DNA from: Micavibrio sp. UBA6212
GTDB taxonomy: Bacteria > Pseudomonadota > Alphaproteobacteria > Micavibrionales > Micavibrionaceae
Assembly (NCBI GenBank): GCA_002421905.1
Contig: DISK01000005.1
Location: forward strand, 228,532-292,531
DNA: 64,000 nt
Reading direction: 5' to 3'
In this document: in pieces, positions 35,512-43,760 of the stretch
How positions within the stretch are numbered: position 1 is the first letter of the stretch
Layout of the letters: each line of letters starts with the position of its first letter
The notes under the pieces: model-generated
What the model was told of the DNA's origin: nothing
Seen by the model: only the letters and a program-made list of their open reading frames with translations
Database searches by the model: none
Program-made: the position numbers and the translations under genes

Positions 35512-35634
35512 CTAACGTCTCCGGCGATTTCTCGCAAGCACTCTCACTGGCTTCGGGCTTTGCTTTTTCATCAAAACCACAGTTCCTGCCAGAAGAACGG
35601 CACTTATAACGGACATTACTGCCACAAATGTCAT
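35512..35634 (-). CDS. Predicted 40-residue single-span membrane peptide
   Basis: A short open frame reads MTFVAVMSVISAVLLAGTVV followed by LMKKQSPKPV and RVLARNRRRR. It has one hydrophobic segment (residues 3-22) and a strongly basic C-terminus, the layout of a small N-out/C-in membrane peptide. AAGGACC lies four bases before the ATG. It is 37 bases upstream of cysS on the same strand and may be co-transcribed. I know no named family. Confidence 0.5.
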   Translation of the reverse strand: MTFVAVMSVISAVLLAGTVVLMKKQSPKPVRVLARNRRRR

Positions 35635-35800
35635 TTCAAGGTCCTTAATCCTGATTGCCTAAAAGGCATGCAGACCCATAACAGAATCTGCATCCTAACA
35701 GTCTATCACATAAAAAACTGATAAAAGGTTAAAGAAACAGGTTTTGACAAACGATCTCTGTGTATTAGATTAGTCCAGCGCAAAAACCATCGAGGAAAAA

Positions 35801-37147
35801 ATGACTCCAACCCAATATGATCTGATATTCAAAAACGGTACGGTAATCCTGCCAGGTGTAACCAAAGTCACGGATATTGCCGTTCTGGACGGAAAAATTT
35901 CCGCCATCGGTGATCTGGCAAGCACAAACGCCAAAGAAATCATTGATTGCACAGGACAACATATTTTGCCCGGCATCATTGATACCCAAGTTCATTTCCG
36001 TGAACCGGGCGCAGATCATAAGGAAGTTCTGGAGTCCGGAATGAAAGCTGCGGCTATGGGAGGAGTGACAACTATTTTCGAAATGCCCAATACCAATCCC
36101 TTAACCACAACCCCCGAAACCATTGCGGATAAATTGTCTCGTGCCGCTAGGACCCCATGGGTTAATCATGCCTTTTATCTAGGGGGAACAGCACAAAACG
36201 CTAAAAGCCTCGGCGAGTGGGAGAAATTAAACGGTGTGTGCGGCATTAAAATCTTTATGGGGGCGAGTACGGGCGATTTGCTTTCGGCCACCGATGAAGA
36301 GGTCGAGGCTGTTCTGGCCAATGGTCGCCGTGTCGTGGCGGTTCATGCCGAAGATGAAATGATGATGAATGAAAATAAGAAAACCATTTTGGGGGATAGT
36401 CACGATGTAAAACTTCACCCTGTCTGGAGATCCCCAGAATCATGTCTGTCCGCAACGACCCGCGTGGTCAGGCTGGCGCGTAAATATATGCGCCGGGTTC
36501 ATGTACTGCATATTACAACGGCTGAAGAAATGGAATTTTTGGCACAAAATAAAGATGTGGCCAGCGTCGAAGTTTTGGCCAACCACCTGACTTTATACGC
36601 ACCGGATTGTTACGAAAAATTAGGCAGTAAAGCCCAACAAAATCCGCCAATTCGCGAGAAACATCACCAAGACGCTTTGTGGGCCGCTATTGCCAACGGC
36701 ACTGTGGATATTCTGGCGTCCGACCACGCTCCTCATACTTTGGAAGAAAAAGCAAAAGAATATCCTGCAAGTCCCAGCGGAACCCCGGGCGTTCAGACCA
36801 TTCTGCCAGTCATGCTCAACCATGTGAATAATGGCAGGCTCACACTCGAAAAACTGGTGGAATTGATGTGTTATGGCCCGCAACGGATTCACCGGATTAT
36901 TGGCAAAGGGCGGATTGCGCGCGGATATGATGCAGACCTGACTATTGTCGATATGAAGAAGCAACAAACCATCACAGATGCCCAACAACTTTCCCGTGCA
37001 GGCTGGACGCCATTTGACGGAATGTCTGTCACAGGCTGGCCGATCATGACGATTGTGAATGGAAAAATTGTTATGCGGGAAGATCATTTGTTGGACTCAA
37101 ACGCTGGAAAAAGCGTCCGTTTCGAAGAAAATTATTCTGCACCATAA
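35801..37147 (+). CDS. pyrC: Dihydroorotase (class I, alphaproteobacterial subgroup)
   Basis: The 448-residue amidohydrolase has the metal-site strand PGIIDTQVHFREPGADHKE, EMPNTNP, a carbamylated-lysine segment (GVCGIKIFMGAS), VAVHAEDE, HVLHITTAEE and ILASDHAPHTLEEK. It closes carbamoyl-aspartate to dihydroorotate in pyrimidine synthesis. The HxH of the metal site reads QVH here; I recall this in the alphaproteobacterial subgroup, so it may be normal for the family. Neighbours give no pyrimidine context; pyrB is not adjacent. Confidence 0.85.
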   Translation: MTPTQYDLIFKNGTVILPGVTKVTDIAVLDGKISAIGDLASTNAKEIIDCTGQHILPGIIDTQVHFREPGADHKEVLESGMKAAAMGGVTTIFEMPNTNPLTTTPETIADKLSRAARTPWVNHAFYLGGTAQNAKSLGEWEKLNGVCGIKIFMGASTGDLLSATDEEVEAVLANGRRVVAVHAEDEMMMNENKKTILGDSHDVKLHPVWRSPESCLSATTRVVRLARKYMRRVHVLHITTAEEMEFLAQNKDVASVEVLANHLTLYAPDCYEKLGSKAQQNPPIREKHHQDALWAAIANGTVDILASDHAPHTLEEKAKEYPASPSGTPGVQTILPVMLNHVNNGRLTLEKLVELMCYGPQRIHRIIGKGRIARGYDADLTIVDMKKQQTITDAQQLSRAGWTPFDGMSVTGWPIMTIVNGKIVMREDHLLDSNAGKSVRFEENYSAP

Positions 37148-37239
37148 TCACTTAGGTACTTGAATATAATCGGATGTTATCCTTTTATATAAGCTAATAT
37201 ATACGAAGTCTTAATCATGCCTGTGTATTCTAGGAGATT

Positions 37240-39483
37240 GTGAGGAAGGCGAGAGCTTTCCGGATACATTCGGGATGGGTCAGAAATATGGTGCTTGGTG
37301 TAGAAACACAATATTCATCCGTGCCTAGCACGGAACAACTGGGGAGAAGGTCTGGTTTGTTTTCCTGGGCTCAAGATAAAAAGAAGGCTGCATCGCAAAC
37401 AAGTATGTGGCGCAGTCGATTAAGTTGGAAAATTGTCATGGCGGTCTTCTTGACGATCATGACGGTTCAGGCCACGTTGATGGCCCTGACGCTGAAAAGC
37501 TATCAGCAGGATCAGCTATACGAATTAAAAGAAGAAGCACGGCAGAATCTGGTTACTGTGGCCTCTGCAAAGGCGGTTGACCGACTGGCACCACCTTACA
37601 CTATAGAACAAATGAATCGTATGGTTTCCTTCACATCTATTTCTGGATTGGCGGTCTATTCGATCGATTTCCAGCTTTTGGGGCTGGGGGGCGAGAATGT
37701 TATTACCACCCTGTTCTCTGAAAGCGATCTGGGGAAAACATATATCAGCTCTGATCGTAAGAGCTACGAAGTTGTATTGCGTCCAAAGGATATAGATGGC
37801 CTTCCTTATTTTATCGTGGCGCGGCTGGATGCGTCCAAGGCGTTCTCGAGTGTTGCTCTTTATGTGCGCCAGAATATTCTGATTATGTTTCTGATGTCCG
37901 CTCTTGTGACAACGGTGTTGATGATTGCACTTGGGAAATGGTTGCTGGAGCCGATCCTGTTCCTCAGGGATAATGTCCGTTTGGCGATTGCTAATCCGGA
38001 AGCACCGAATATTGAACATTCTCCTTATGATGATAAAGACGAAGTAGGGGGGACAATCGCGGCGACTCAGGAATTGATAAAGCAGAATGCGAAAAATATT
38101 CGTCAGGTCAAGAATGCGGCACAGAGCCAGATTCATAAACTTGCTTATTATGACACTCTGACGGGTCTGCCAAACCGGACACTCTTCCTGCAAAAATTGG
38201 CCGAACATGTCAAATATGCAGCAGAGAATCAAACCGAAGTCACCCGCCTTGCCATTCTGGCCTTTGACCTTGACCATTTCAAGGATATCAACGACTCGAT
38301 GGGGCATAATGTCGGGGACGCGATTCTAAGCGCGGTTGGAAAACGGTTACGTAGTTCCTTGCCTGAGAGTGCTGTCGTTGCAAGGTCGGGAGAGGATGAA
38401 TTCGCTGTAACCTTCCCATTGAATTCCAGTTCCTTTACAGCAAAAGATGTTGGGGAACGGGTGCGTGCTATCATTACACATGAGCCGTTCCGCGTCTTTA
38501 ATGAAACATTCCAGGTTCATGCATCCATTGGGGTGGCAACTTTTCCGGATGATGCCATTGATCCCGATCAGGTTTTGAAGAATGCAGATATCGCACTTAA
38601 TCGTGCGAAAGAAGATGGGCGTGATTGTATCCGTGAGTATCTGGAAGATTTTGATAAGGCAGTACAAGCCAGATTCCAGATGTTGCGTGACCTGCGTAAC
38701 GCCCTCGAAAATAAAGACCTGACCTTGTATTATCAGCCACAACTGGATTTGAAAACCGGTCACGTCATTGGGGCCGAAGCTCTGATCCGCTGGTTCAAGA
38801 AAGATAACAGCAAAGAAGGTGGAAAATTTATTTCCCCTGTCGAATTCATCCCGATTGCTGAACAATCCGGTTTGATTGTACCGATCGGTGAATGGGTTAT
38901 GCGTGAAGCCTGTCTTGAAGCAAAAAGATGGCACGATAATGGAAATATGATCCGAATCGCAGTCAACGTCTCTGGGGAACAATTCCAACAAAGCGATCTG
39001 GTGGCCTATACACGTCAGGTTATTCAGGAAACGGGAATTAATCCGCATCTGTTGGAGCTCGAGGTCACGGAAAGTGCCTTTATGGAAGATATCCAGCAAA
39101 CCGTCCGTATTTTGAAAGAGCTGCATGCTCTGGGTGTAGAACTTGCTATTGATGACTTTGGAACGGGATACTCTTCTCTGTCTTACTTGCGCCAATTCCC
39201 GATTGACCGCTTGAAAATTGACCAGTCATTTATTCGCAATGCTTTGAACAACCCTGATGATGCGGCGATTGCCAGAACCATCATTGGTCTTGGACGCTCC
39301 CTTAATCTCAAGATCATTGCAGAAGGCGTGGAAACCAAAGAACATGAATCCTTCCTCGTGGAAGAAGGATGTGACGAGGTTCAAGGATATAGGTACTCCC
39401 GCCCAATTCCGGATTACCAGATGAAAGAGTTTATCCGTCAGTATACGGGCCAGCTCGAATATTTCGATCAGATTGCTGTATAA
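37240..39483 (+). CDS. Membrane GGDEF/EAL protein with degenerate GEDEF site: probable c-di-GMP phosphodiesterase
   Basis: The 747-residue protein has a membrane segment near residues 65-85 (WKIVMAVFLTIMTVQATLMAL), a periplasmic region of about 120 residues, a second helix (ILIMFLMSALVTTVLMIALG), a HAMP-like linker, a GGDEF domain and an EAL domain. The GGDEF active loop reads RSGEDEF instead of GGDEF, so cyclase activity is doubtful. The EAL domain keeps EALIRW, DDFGTGYSSLSYLRQFPIDRLKIDQSFI and the ALNN...IAEGVET segment, so hydrolysis of c-di-GMP is likely. The GTG start at 37240 has AGGAG close by; ATG 37288 is possible. A terminator follows and the secretion locus begins 150 bases further on. 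Confidence 0.9.
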   Translation: MRKARAFRIHSGWVRNMVLGVETQYSSVPSTEQLGRRSGLFSWAQDKKKAASQTSMWRSRLSWKIVMAVFLTIMTVQATLMALTLKSYQQDQLYELKEEARQNLVTVASAKAVDRLAPPYTIEQMNRMVSFTSISGLAVYSIDFQLLGLGGENVITTLFSESDLGKTYISSDRKSYEVVLRPKDIDGLPYFIVARLDASKAFSSVALYVRQNILIMFLMSALVTTVLMIALGKWLLEPILFLRDNVRLAIANPEAPNIEHSPYDDKDEVGGTIAATQELIKQNAKNIRQVKNAAQSQIHKLAYYDTLTGLPNRTLFLQKLAEHVKYAAENQTEVTRLAILAFDLDHFKDINDSMGHNVGDAILSAVGKRLRSSLPESAVVARSGEDEFAVTFPLNSSSFTAKDVGERVRAIITHEPFRVFNETFQVHASIGVATFPDDAIDPDQVLKNADIALNRAKEDGRDCIREYLEDFDKAVQARFQMLRDLRNALENKDLTLYYQPQLDLKTGHVIGAEALIRWFKKDNSKEGGKFISPVEFIPIAEQSGLIVPIGEWVMREACLEAKRWHDNGNMIRIAVNVSGEQFQQSDLVAYTRQVIQETGINPHLLELEVTESAFMEDIQQTVRILKELHALGVELAIDDFGTGYSSLSYLRQFPIDRLKIDQSFIRNALNNPDDAAIARTIIGLGRSLNLKIIAEGVETKEHESFLVEEGCDEVQGYRYSRPIPDYQMKEFIRQYTGQLEYFDQIAV

Positions 39484-39496
39484 TTGAAATAGGACG

Positions 39497-39523
39497 CTGC
39501 CGGCTTAAAAGTCGGCAGTTTCT
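39497..39523 (+). terminator. Probable rho-independent terminator
   Basis: CTGCCG at 39497-39502 pairs with CGGCAG at 39513-39518 around GCTTAAAAGT, followed by TTTCTCG. It separates the GGDEF/EAL gene from the secretion locus. Confidence 0.6.
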
Positions 39524-39632
39524 CGATAAATTCCAAAACATCTGTTTTCCACAACCTCAACATACGATATGATGCGCGACAGTCTTTCAAGCAAAGGCAA
39601 AGACGTTTTTATATTTAGACCAAGAGGATGTT

Positions 39633-40568
39633 ATGACTTCCCGTTTTTATCTCTCACTCATCACAATATTGGCAATAGGCACTCTGACAGGGTTCAGTGT
39701 GCAGGCTGCGACCGGCAAAGGTGAAAATCCGCCATTGCCTGCCCCTTTGGAAAACATGGTGACCCAAGGAGCGCAGATTCGCTATTTGGGTCGGGAATTT
39801 GGTCTGGATGGCTGGGTTACGATCCAGAATGGTCAGGAACAATATTTTTATGTCACGCAGGATGGTCAGGGGCTGTTGCTCGGCATTCTCTTCAACAACA
39901 AGGGAGACGCCGTGACGTTGCAACAGATCAATGCGTTGAGAGATAAAGAAGGCCCGGCAATTGATCGGTTGGCGGGTTATACCCCACCCCCTGAAACAAA
40001 AACCTCTTCCCAGTCTTCTTCTTCCGAAGACATAGGGTCTATGGCATCTGCGATGAAATCTCCGGATTTAAGCAACCCTCAAGAGGTGATGAAGTCTGTC
40101 GCCAAAAGTAAAGCAGAACAGCTTTATGAGACAGTCGAGTCGGCCAACTGGATTTCTTTGGGGGACAATAAGGCTCCGGTTATTTACTCGTTTATTGATC
40201 CGGAATGCCCTCATTGCCATGATTTGATTAATGATATCCGTAACTCGAGTTATCTCGAGAAAGGTTTTGTCCAGCTTCGCCTGATTCCGGTTGGGGTTCT
40301 AAGTGACAAATCTTTGAAAGAGGCGGCGTATCTTTTGGCGAGCCCACAGGCACAAACTGATCTGTATAACCATCTGGATGGTAAAACAGATGCCCTTTTG
40401 GTTGACCAGAATGCGAACACACAAGGGGTTCAGCGCAACATGCAATTGATGCAGGATTGGAAGCTGGACGTCACGCCATTTTCCGTATATAAGGACAAGG
40501 ATGGAAAAATTAAGGTTCTTCAGGGTCGGCCTGCCGATCTCAAGAAATTAATAACAGAGTTGCGATAA
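39633..40568 (+). CDS. Exported DsbC/DsbG-like thioredoxin-fold protein of the T4BSS locus
   Basis: The 311-residue protein has a signal peptide (LITILAIGTLTGFSVQA|ATG), an N-terminal dimerisation-like beta region (AQIRYLGREFGLDGWVTIQNGQEQYFYVTQDGQGLLLGILFN), a Ser/Thr-rich linker (about 120-160) and a C-terminal thioredoxin fold with CPHC (SFIDPECPHCHDLINDIR) and a cis-Pro-like VTPF loop. This is the architecture of DsbC-like disulfide isomerases. It opens the Dot/Icm-like cluster and probably helps fold disulfide-containing secretion components. It could alternatively be a general isomerase supplied with electrons by the DsbD-like protein at 25667. Confidence 0.82.
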   Translation: MTSRFYLSLITILAIGTLTGFSVQAATGKGENPPLPAPLENMVTQGAQIRYLGREFGLDGWVTIQNGQEQYFYVTQDGQGLLLGILFNNKGDAVTLQQINALRDKEGPAIDRLAGYTPPPETKTSSQSSSSEDIGSMASAMKSPDLSNPQEVMKSVAKSKAEQLYETVESANWISLGDNKAPVIYSFIDPECPHCHDLINDIRNSSYLEKGFVQLRLIPVGVLSDKSLKEAAYLLASPQAQTDLYNHLDGKTDALLVDQNANTQGVQRNMQLMQDWKLDVTPFSVYKDKDGKIKVLQGRPADLKKLITELR

Positions 40569-40596
40569 GATAAAGTTTGAGCTACAAGGCGTCTTT

Positions 40597-41610
40597 ATGG
40601 AACAACGTTCGGCTTTTTTATTACAGGTATTGGAAAAACTCGCTGCGCCCTTGGTGGCGGCAATCAGCGAGGTTTCTGTTCGTCAACAGATGAGTCCTGA
40701 TCCGGCCCAGCCCGGCAGTATGAAGCCTGAGGCCGAGCAGGTTGCAGGACTTTTGACAAAGTCCACCCAGATGAGTATCTCGCTGAGTGACTTTGTTGAT
40801 ATGAAGCTGCCGGAAAACGAGGCAGATTCGTTGCGGCTTGCTCTGACGTCTCTGGCATCCCCTCTGATTGCAAACATCTATCGTTTGGCAGGGCGTGCTC
40901 CGACGGATGCAGAAATTGAACGGGTTACCTCGGCCTTGAATGCGGTCATCAGCTATGCGGACGGGTTTGCTCCTGCGGCAGATGCTACGACCCGCATGAC
41001 CAACCTTGAAAATGATTTCGCACCGACCGATGCGTCACAGGTCAGTATATTATATATCAGTGCCTTGTTGCCTGCGATCAATTCAGTGATGTCCTATTCA
41101 TTCGGTGTTCCCGAGAAAAGACTGGTTCAAGACGTCGGAGAACGTCTGGTTCGTGAGGCAAAAGTTTTGAGAACCCGCATGTTCCCATCTATGTCCGATG
41201 ATATGATGATGGCCAAGGCAGATTTGGCCCTACTGCGAATAGTGGCCTCGATTTACAGCCAATGCCATTTTGCGGAAATGGCAAAATTAATGGCGACAGA
41301 AGAACAATCGCGCCAAGGGATGGCTCCGGCGATGACCAGTTTGTGGCAAGCCTTTATCCTGAGAGTCCAGATGATTGAGGTTTTGGGATCTATTTTAATC
41401 CCGGGCGTTGCCGACGAAGAAAAAGCGGGAACCGCCAGATCAGGTGGTGGCGGCAAATCGCCAAGCGTGGCAGCATTGAAAACAACGTCGGAAAATCGGG
41501 AAAAGCCGACAAGCTTACCTCGGAACGAAGGTATATCTGACAAAGTAGCAGAGGGCGCTGGTGGAAAATCCGGCCCGATGTCATTCTTTGTTAAGAAAAA
41601 TTCGGCATAA
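40597..41610 (+). CDS. Unrecognised 337-residue protein of the T4BSS locus
   Basis: A mainly helical protein of 337 residues without a signal peptide or clear membrane segment. Residues 1-260 form a run of amphipathic helices (LEKLAAPLVAAISEVSVRQQM, LYISALLPAINSVMSYSFG, ALLRIVASIYSQCHFAEMAKLMA). The final 65 residues are Ser/Gly/Lys-rich and probably disordered (RSGGGGKSPSVAALK...). It lies 28 bases after the DsbC-like gene and 57 before the transglycosylase gene, all on one strand. I do not recognise it; a cytoplasmic or membrane-associated component of the secretion machine is the simplest inference. Confidence 0.72.
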   Translation: MEQRSAFLLQVLEKLAAPLVAAISEVSVRQQMSPDPAQPGSMKPEAEQVAGLLTKSTQMSISLSDFVDMKLPENEADSLRLALTSLASPLIANIYRLAGRAPTDAEIERVTSALNAVISYADGFAPAADATTRMTNLENDFAPTDASQVSILYISALLPAINSVMSYSFGVPEKRLVQDVGERLVREAKVLRTRMFPSMSDDMMMAKADLALLRIVASIYSQCHFAEMAKLMATEEQSRQGMAPAMTSLWQAFILRVQMIEVLGSILIPGVADEEKAGTARSGGGGKSPSVAALKTTSENREKPTSLPRNEGISDKVAEGAGGKSGPMSFFVKKNSA

Positions 41611-41667
41611 ACATTCTAAGTAAAAGCCGCTCAAGGTGCTATACTAGATACTAAAGGGTACTAGAAA

Positions 41668-42081
41668 ATGAGTAAGATATTGGCAGCTTGCCTGATGCTT
41701 GCGGCGCAGACCTATTCGGTGCCACCGGCTGTCATGCTGGGAATTCTACAAGTCGAAGGTGGAAATGTTGGCCAGCAGGTCAAAAACACCAATGGAACCT
41801 ACGATCTTGGGCCAATGCAGATCAATACCATCTGGATTCCTCAATTGGCTGATTATTGGGGGGTAGATAATGGGACGGCTGCCAGATGGGTGCGGGACGA
41901 TGCCTGTACCAATATGGGGGTTGCGGCCTGGATTCTTCGTGGCCACATTGACCAAAGCGGCTCATTATCCACGGCTATTGCCCATTATCATTCCAAAACT
42001 CCCAGCAAAGGCTATGGATATCGGGCAAAAGTTGTTGAATCCATGCGCAAAAACGGACTCATCAAGAGCGCTTCACGGTAA
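41668..42081 (+). CDS. Lytic transglycosylase-like protein of the T4BSS locus
   Basis: The 137-residue protein has a short hydrophobic N-terminus (ILAACLMLAAQTYSVPPAVMLGILQ) and an SLT/lysozyme-like domain with the catalytic glutamate in LQVEGGNVGQ, DLGPMQINTIWI and ATAIAHYHSKTPSKGYGYRAKV-like sequence (STAIAHYHSKTPSKGYGYRAK). Small transglycosylases of this kind accompany conjugation and type IV secretion systems, where they open peptidoglycan for the channel. Its N-terminus is short for a signal peptide, so export is uncertain. Confidence 0.82.
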   Translation: MSKILAACLMLAAQTYSVPPAVMLGILQVEGGNVGQQVKNTNGTYDLGPMQINTIWIPQLADYWGVDNGTAARWVRDDACTNMGVAAWILRGHIDQSGSLSTAIAHYHSKTPSKGYGYRAKVVESMRKNGLIKSASR

Positions 42082-42244
42082 CAGCTCCCAGTTTTTAACC
42101 CAAAAAGCAAAATCGTGACGATTCAGTGATTAAGGTGCTTGTTTCGATTCAGTTAAACCGCTAATGTGTTATGACTTTCATTCGGCTTCGGTTTTCGAGT
42201 CGGACTTCGGATAAGTATTTTTGATAAAAGGGTGTTTAGGCACA

Positions 42245-42769
42245 ATGTTACGTTCACTTTTTCTGGTATTCTCGCTATGTGTTTTGTCTTTCGCGCTCTC
42301 TGCCTGTGAGACATACTCTCCCGTCAAGGTCAAAGATCCACAGTTGGTTGCCCAACCTGATAAGGTTTCCATGATGCTGGCTCAGGCTGCCGATCGCGCT
42401 TCGGATGCGTTGGAAACGTTGGCAGCGGTTGAGCAGAAAAGAACCCCTGAAGCCAGCGTAGCGGCTATCGGGAATGTTCCTGCCGAACTCCGTCGTGCTG
42501 TGACGGTGAACTGGATTGGCCCAGTTGATTCAATCACCAAAATGCTGGCTGACCGCGCGGGTTACAAATTTGTAACACTTGGTGCTGTGCCGGCAACGCC
42601 TGTTGTGGTCGAGGTTAGTGTGACCAACAAACCTGTGATTGACGTTTTACGGTCGATTGGGTTGCAATTGGGTGCGCGGGCAAATGTTCATGTTGATTCA
42701 TCAGCCAAACTGGTTGAATTGGGTTATTCCCCTGTAACTGGCCTTGGAGATGTTGCTCAAGGACATTGA
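42245..42769 (+). CDS. dotD: DotD/TraH-like lipoprotein of the type IVB secretion core
   Basis: The start is ATG 42245. The 174-residue protein has a lipoprotein signal (LFLVFSLCVLSFALSAC) with lipobox LSAC. A helical segment follows (KVSMMLAQAADRASDALETLAAVEQ), then a small alpha/beta domain (VNWIGPVDSITKMLADRAGYKFVTLG...PVVVEVSVTNKPVIDVLRSIGLQLGARANVHVDSSAKLVELGY) that fits the DotD fold, related to the N-domains of secretins. In Legionella DotD is an outer-membrane lipoprotein that targets DotH. It precedes dotC and dotB, as traH precedes traI and traJ in IncI plasmids. Two GATTCAGT-like repeats lie upstream (42120 and 42146). Confidence 0.87.
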   Translation: MLRSLFLVFSLCVLSFALSACETYSPVKVKDPQLVAQPDKVSMMLAQAADRASDALETLAAVEQKRTPEASVAAIGNVPAELRRAVTVNWIGPVDSITKMLADRAGYKFVTLGAVPATPVVVEVSVTNKPVIDVLRSIGLQLGARANVHVDSSAKLVELGYSPVTGLGDVAQGH

Positions 42770-42830
42770 GTAAATCGGCCAGTCCAAACGGGGAAGCTAA
42801 AAGGGTAACAATATAATCGGGATAAAGGGT

Positions 42831-43760
42831 ATGACCCAGACTTCAAACCATAGTTTACCAGTCATTGAAATGATTCGAAGCCATGTTGGATTTTCCATGT
42901 GGCGTCCTGTGGTACTGATCTGTGCGGGCGTGTTGTTATGGTCCCACTCTGCCACTGCCCAAAGTGTGGATGTTTCTCTTGAGGAAGATTCCGAAACGCG
43001 CAGCCTGAAAGTTGAAACCTCTATTCCTAAAACATTACAGGATTTGCAGGAAATTCCCGGCTATGTCGAGAAATCAGGCGAAGAGGGCCTGCCGGTTGAT
43101 ATCCGTCGTGAGGCGATCAAAGAAGCGGCATTGTCATACGGCGCACGCGGAGGTCTGGCCACCAGAAGCTTTGAGATCCGTCAGGAACTTGATGTACGTG
43201 CCAGTTCCCTCGACAAGGTTTTCAATTTCCGCCAGCTTTTGATTGCGGCACCGTCCGGATTCATGATTGAGCCGCCGATTATCTCTGAATCCTTGAACTC
43301 GCTGCTGATTGAGGGTGATGGTCAATCTGCTGCCGTGTCCGATGCGATCTATCGGATTAATGAAAATGTCAAAATTGTCTCGGCTCCTAAAAATTGGAGA
43401 ACTTATCTTGAGCGTGGGTGGGGTGCAGTAGAAGATCCCCCCGAAATTCTTCGTCCCAAAAATGACGAAGAACGGGTATTCTGGCGTGAACAGGTTGAGA
43501 TTGGCTGGAAAGCCGGATATGAACAAGGCAGCGAAGTTTTTGAAGAAGATCTCAATCGCCTCGCCTCGGATTTTGATGGCATGGTGCGCTACAGGAAATT
43601 GTTGGCTCAAGGAATGGTGTCCCCACCCTTTGCCCAGCAAATTGATCGTGGTGTAACCGGAGAGGCCGAAACCATGCGTATTGGTGATCGCGCCGTTGTG
43701 ATTACCGGGACTCCACAGCTCATTTCAGGATCTGAAAGATGGCAACCCGCAAGCCGGTAA
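42831..43760 (+). CDS. dotC: DotC/TraI-like protein of the type IVB secretion core
   Basis: The 309-residue protein matches DotC in size, position and the segments PVDIRREAIKEAALSYGARGGLATRSFEIRQEL, FNFRQLLIAAPSGFMIEPPIISES, RTYLERGWG and FWREQVEIGWKAGYEQGSEVFEEDLNRL...GMVRYRKLLAQGMVSPPF. It should be an outer-membrane-associated part of the core complex. Unlike Legionella DotC, I see no lipobox cysteine: the signal ends SATA|QSVDV, so it is predicted to be soluble and cleaved by signal peptidase I. The last 22 bases overlap dotB. Confidence 0.88.
   Translation: MTQTSNHSLPVIEMIRSHVGFSMWRPVVLICAGVLLWSHSATAQSVDVSLEEDSETRSLKVETSIPKTLQDLQEIPGYVEKSGEEGLPVDIRREAIKEAALSYGARGGLATRSFEIRQELDVRASSLDKVFNFRQLLIAAPSGFMIEPPIISESLNSLLIEGDGQSAAVSDAIYRINENVKIVSAPKNWRTYLERGWGAVEDPPEILRPKNDEERVFWREQVEIGWKAGYEQGSEVFEEDLNRLASDFDGMVRYRKLLAQGMVSPPFAQQIDRGVTGEAETMRIGDRAVVITGTPQLISGSERWQPASR

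Noticed and set aside
35801..37147. QVH instead of HVH in the dihydroorotase metal site
   Set aside because: I recall this form in the alphaproteobacterial dihydroorotase subgroup, so it is probably a family trait rather than an oddity.
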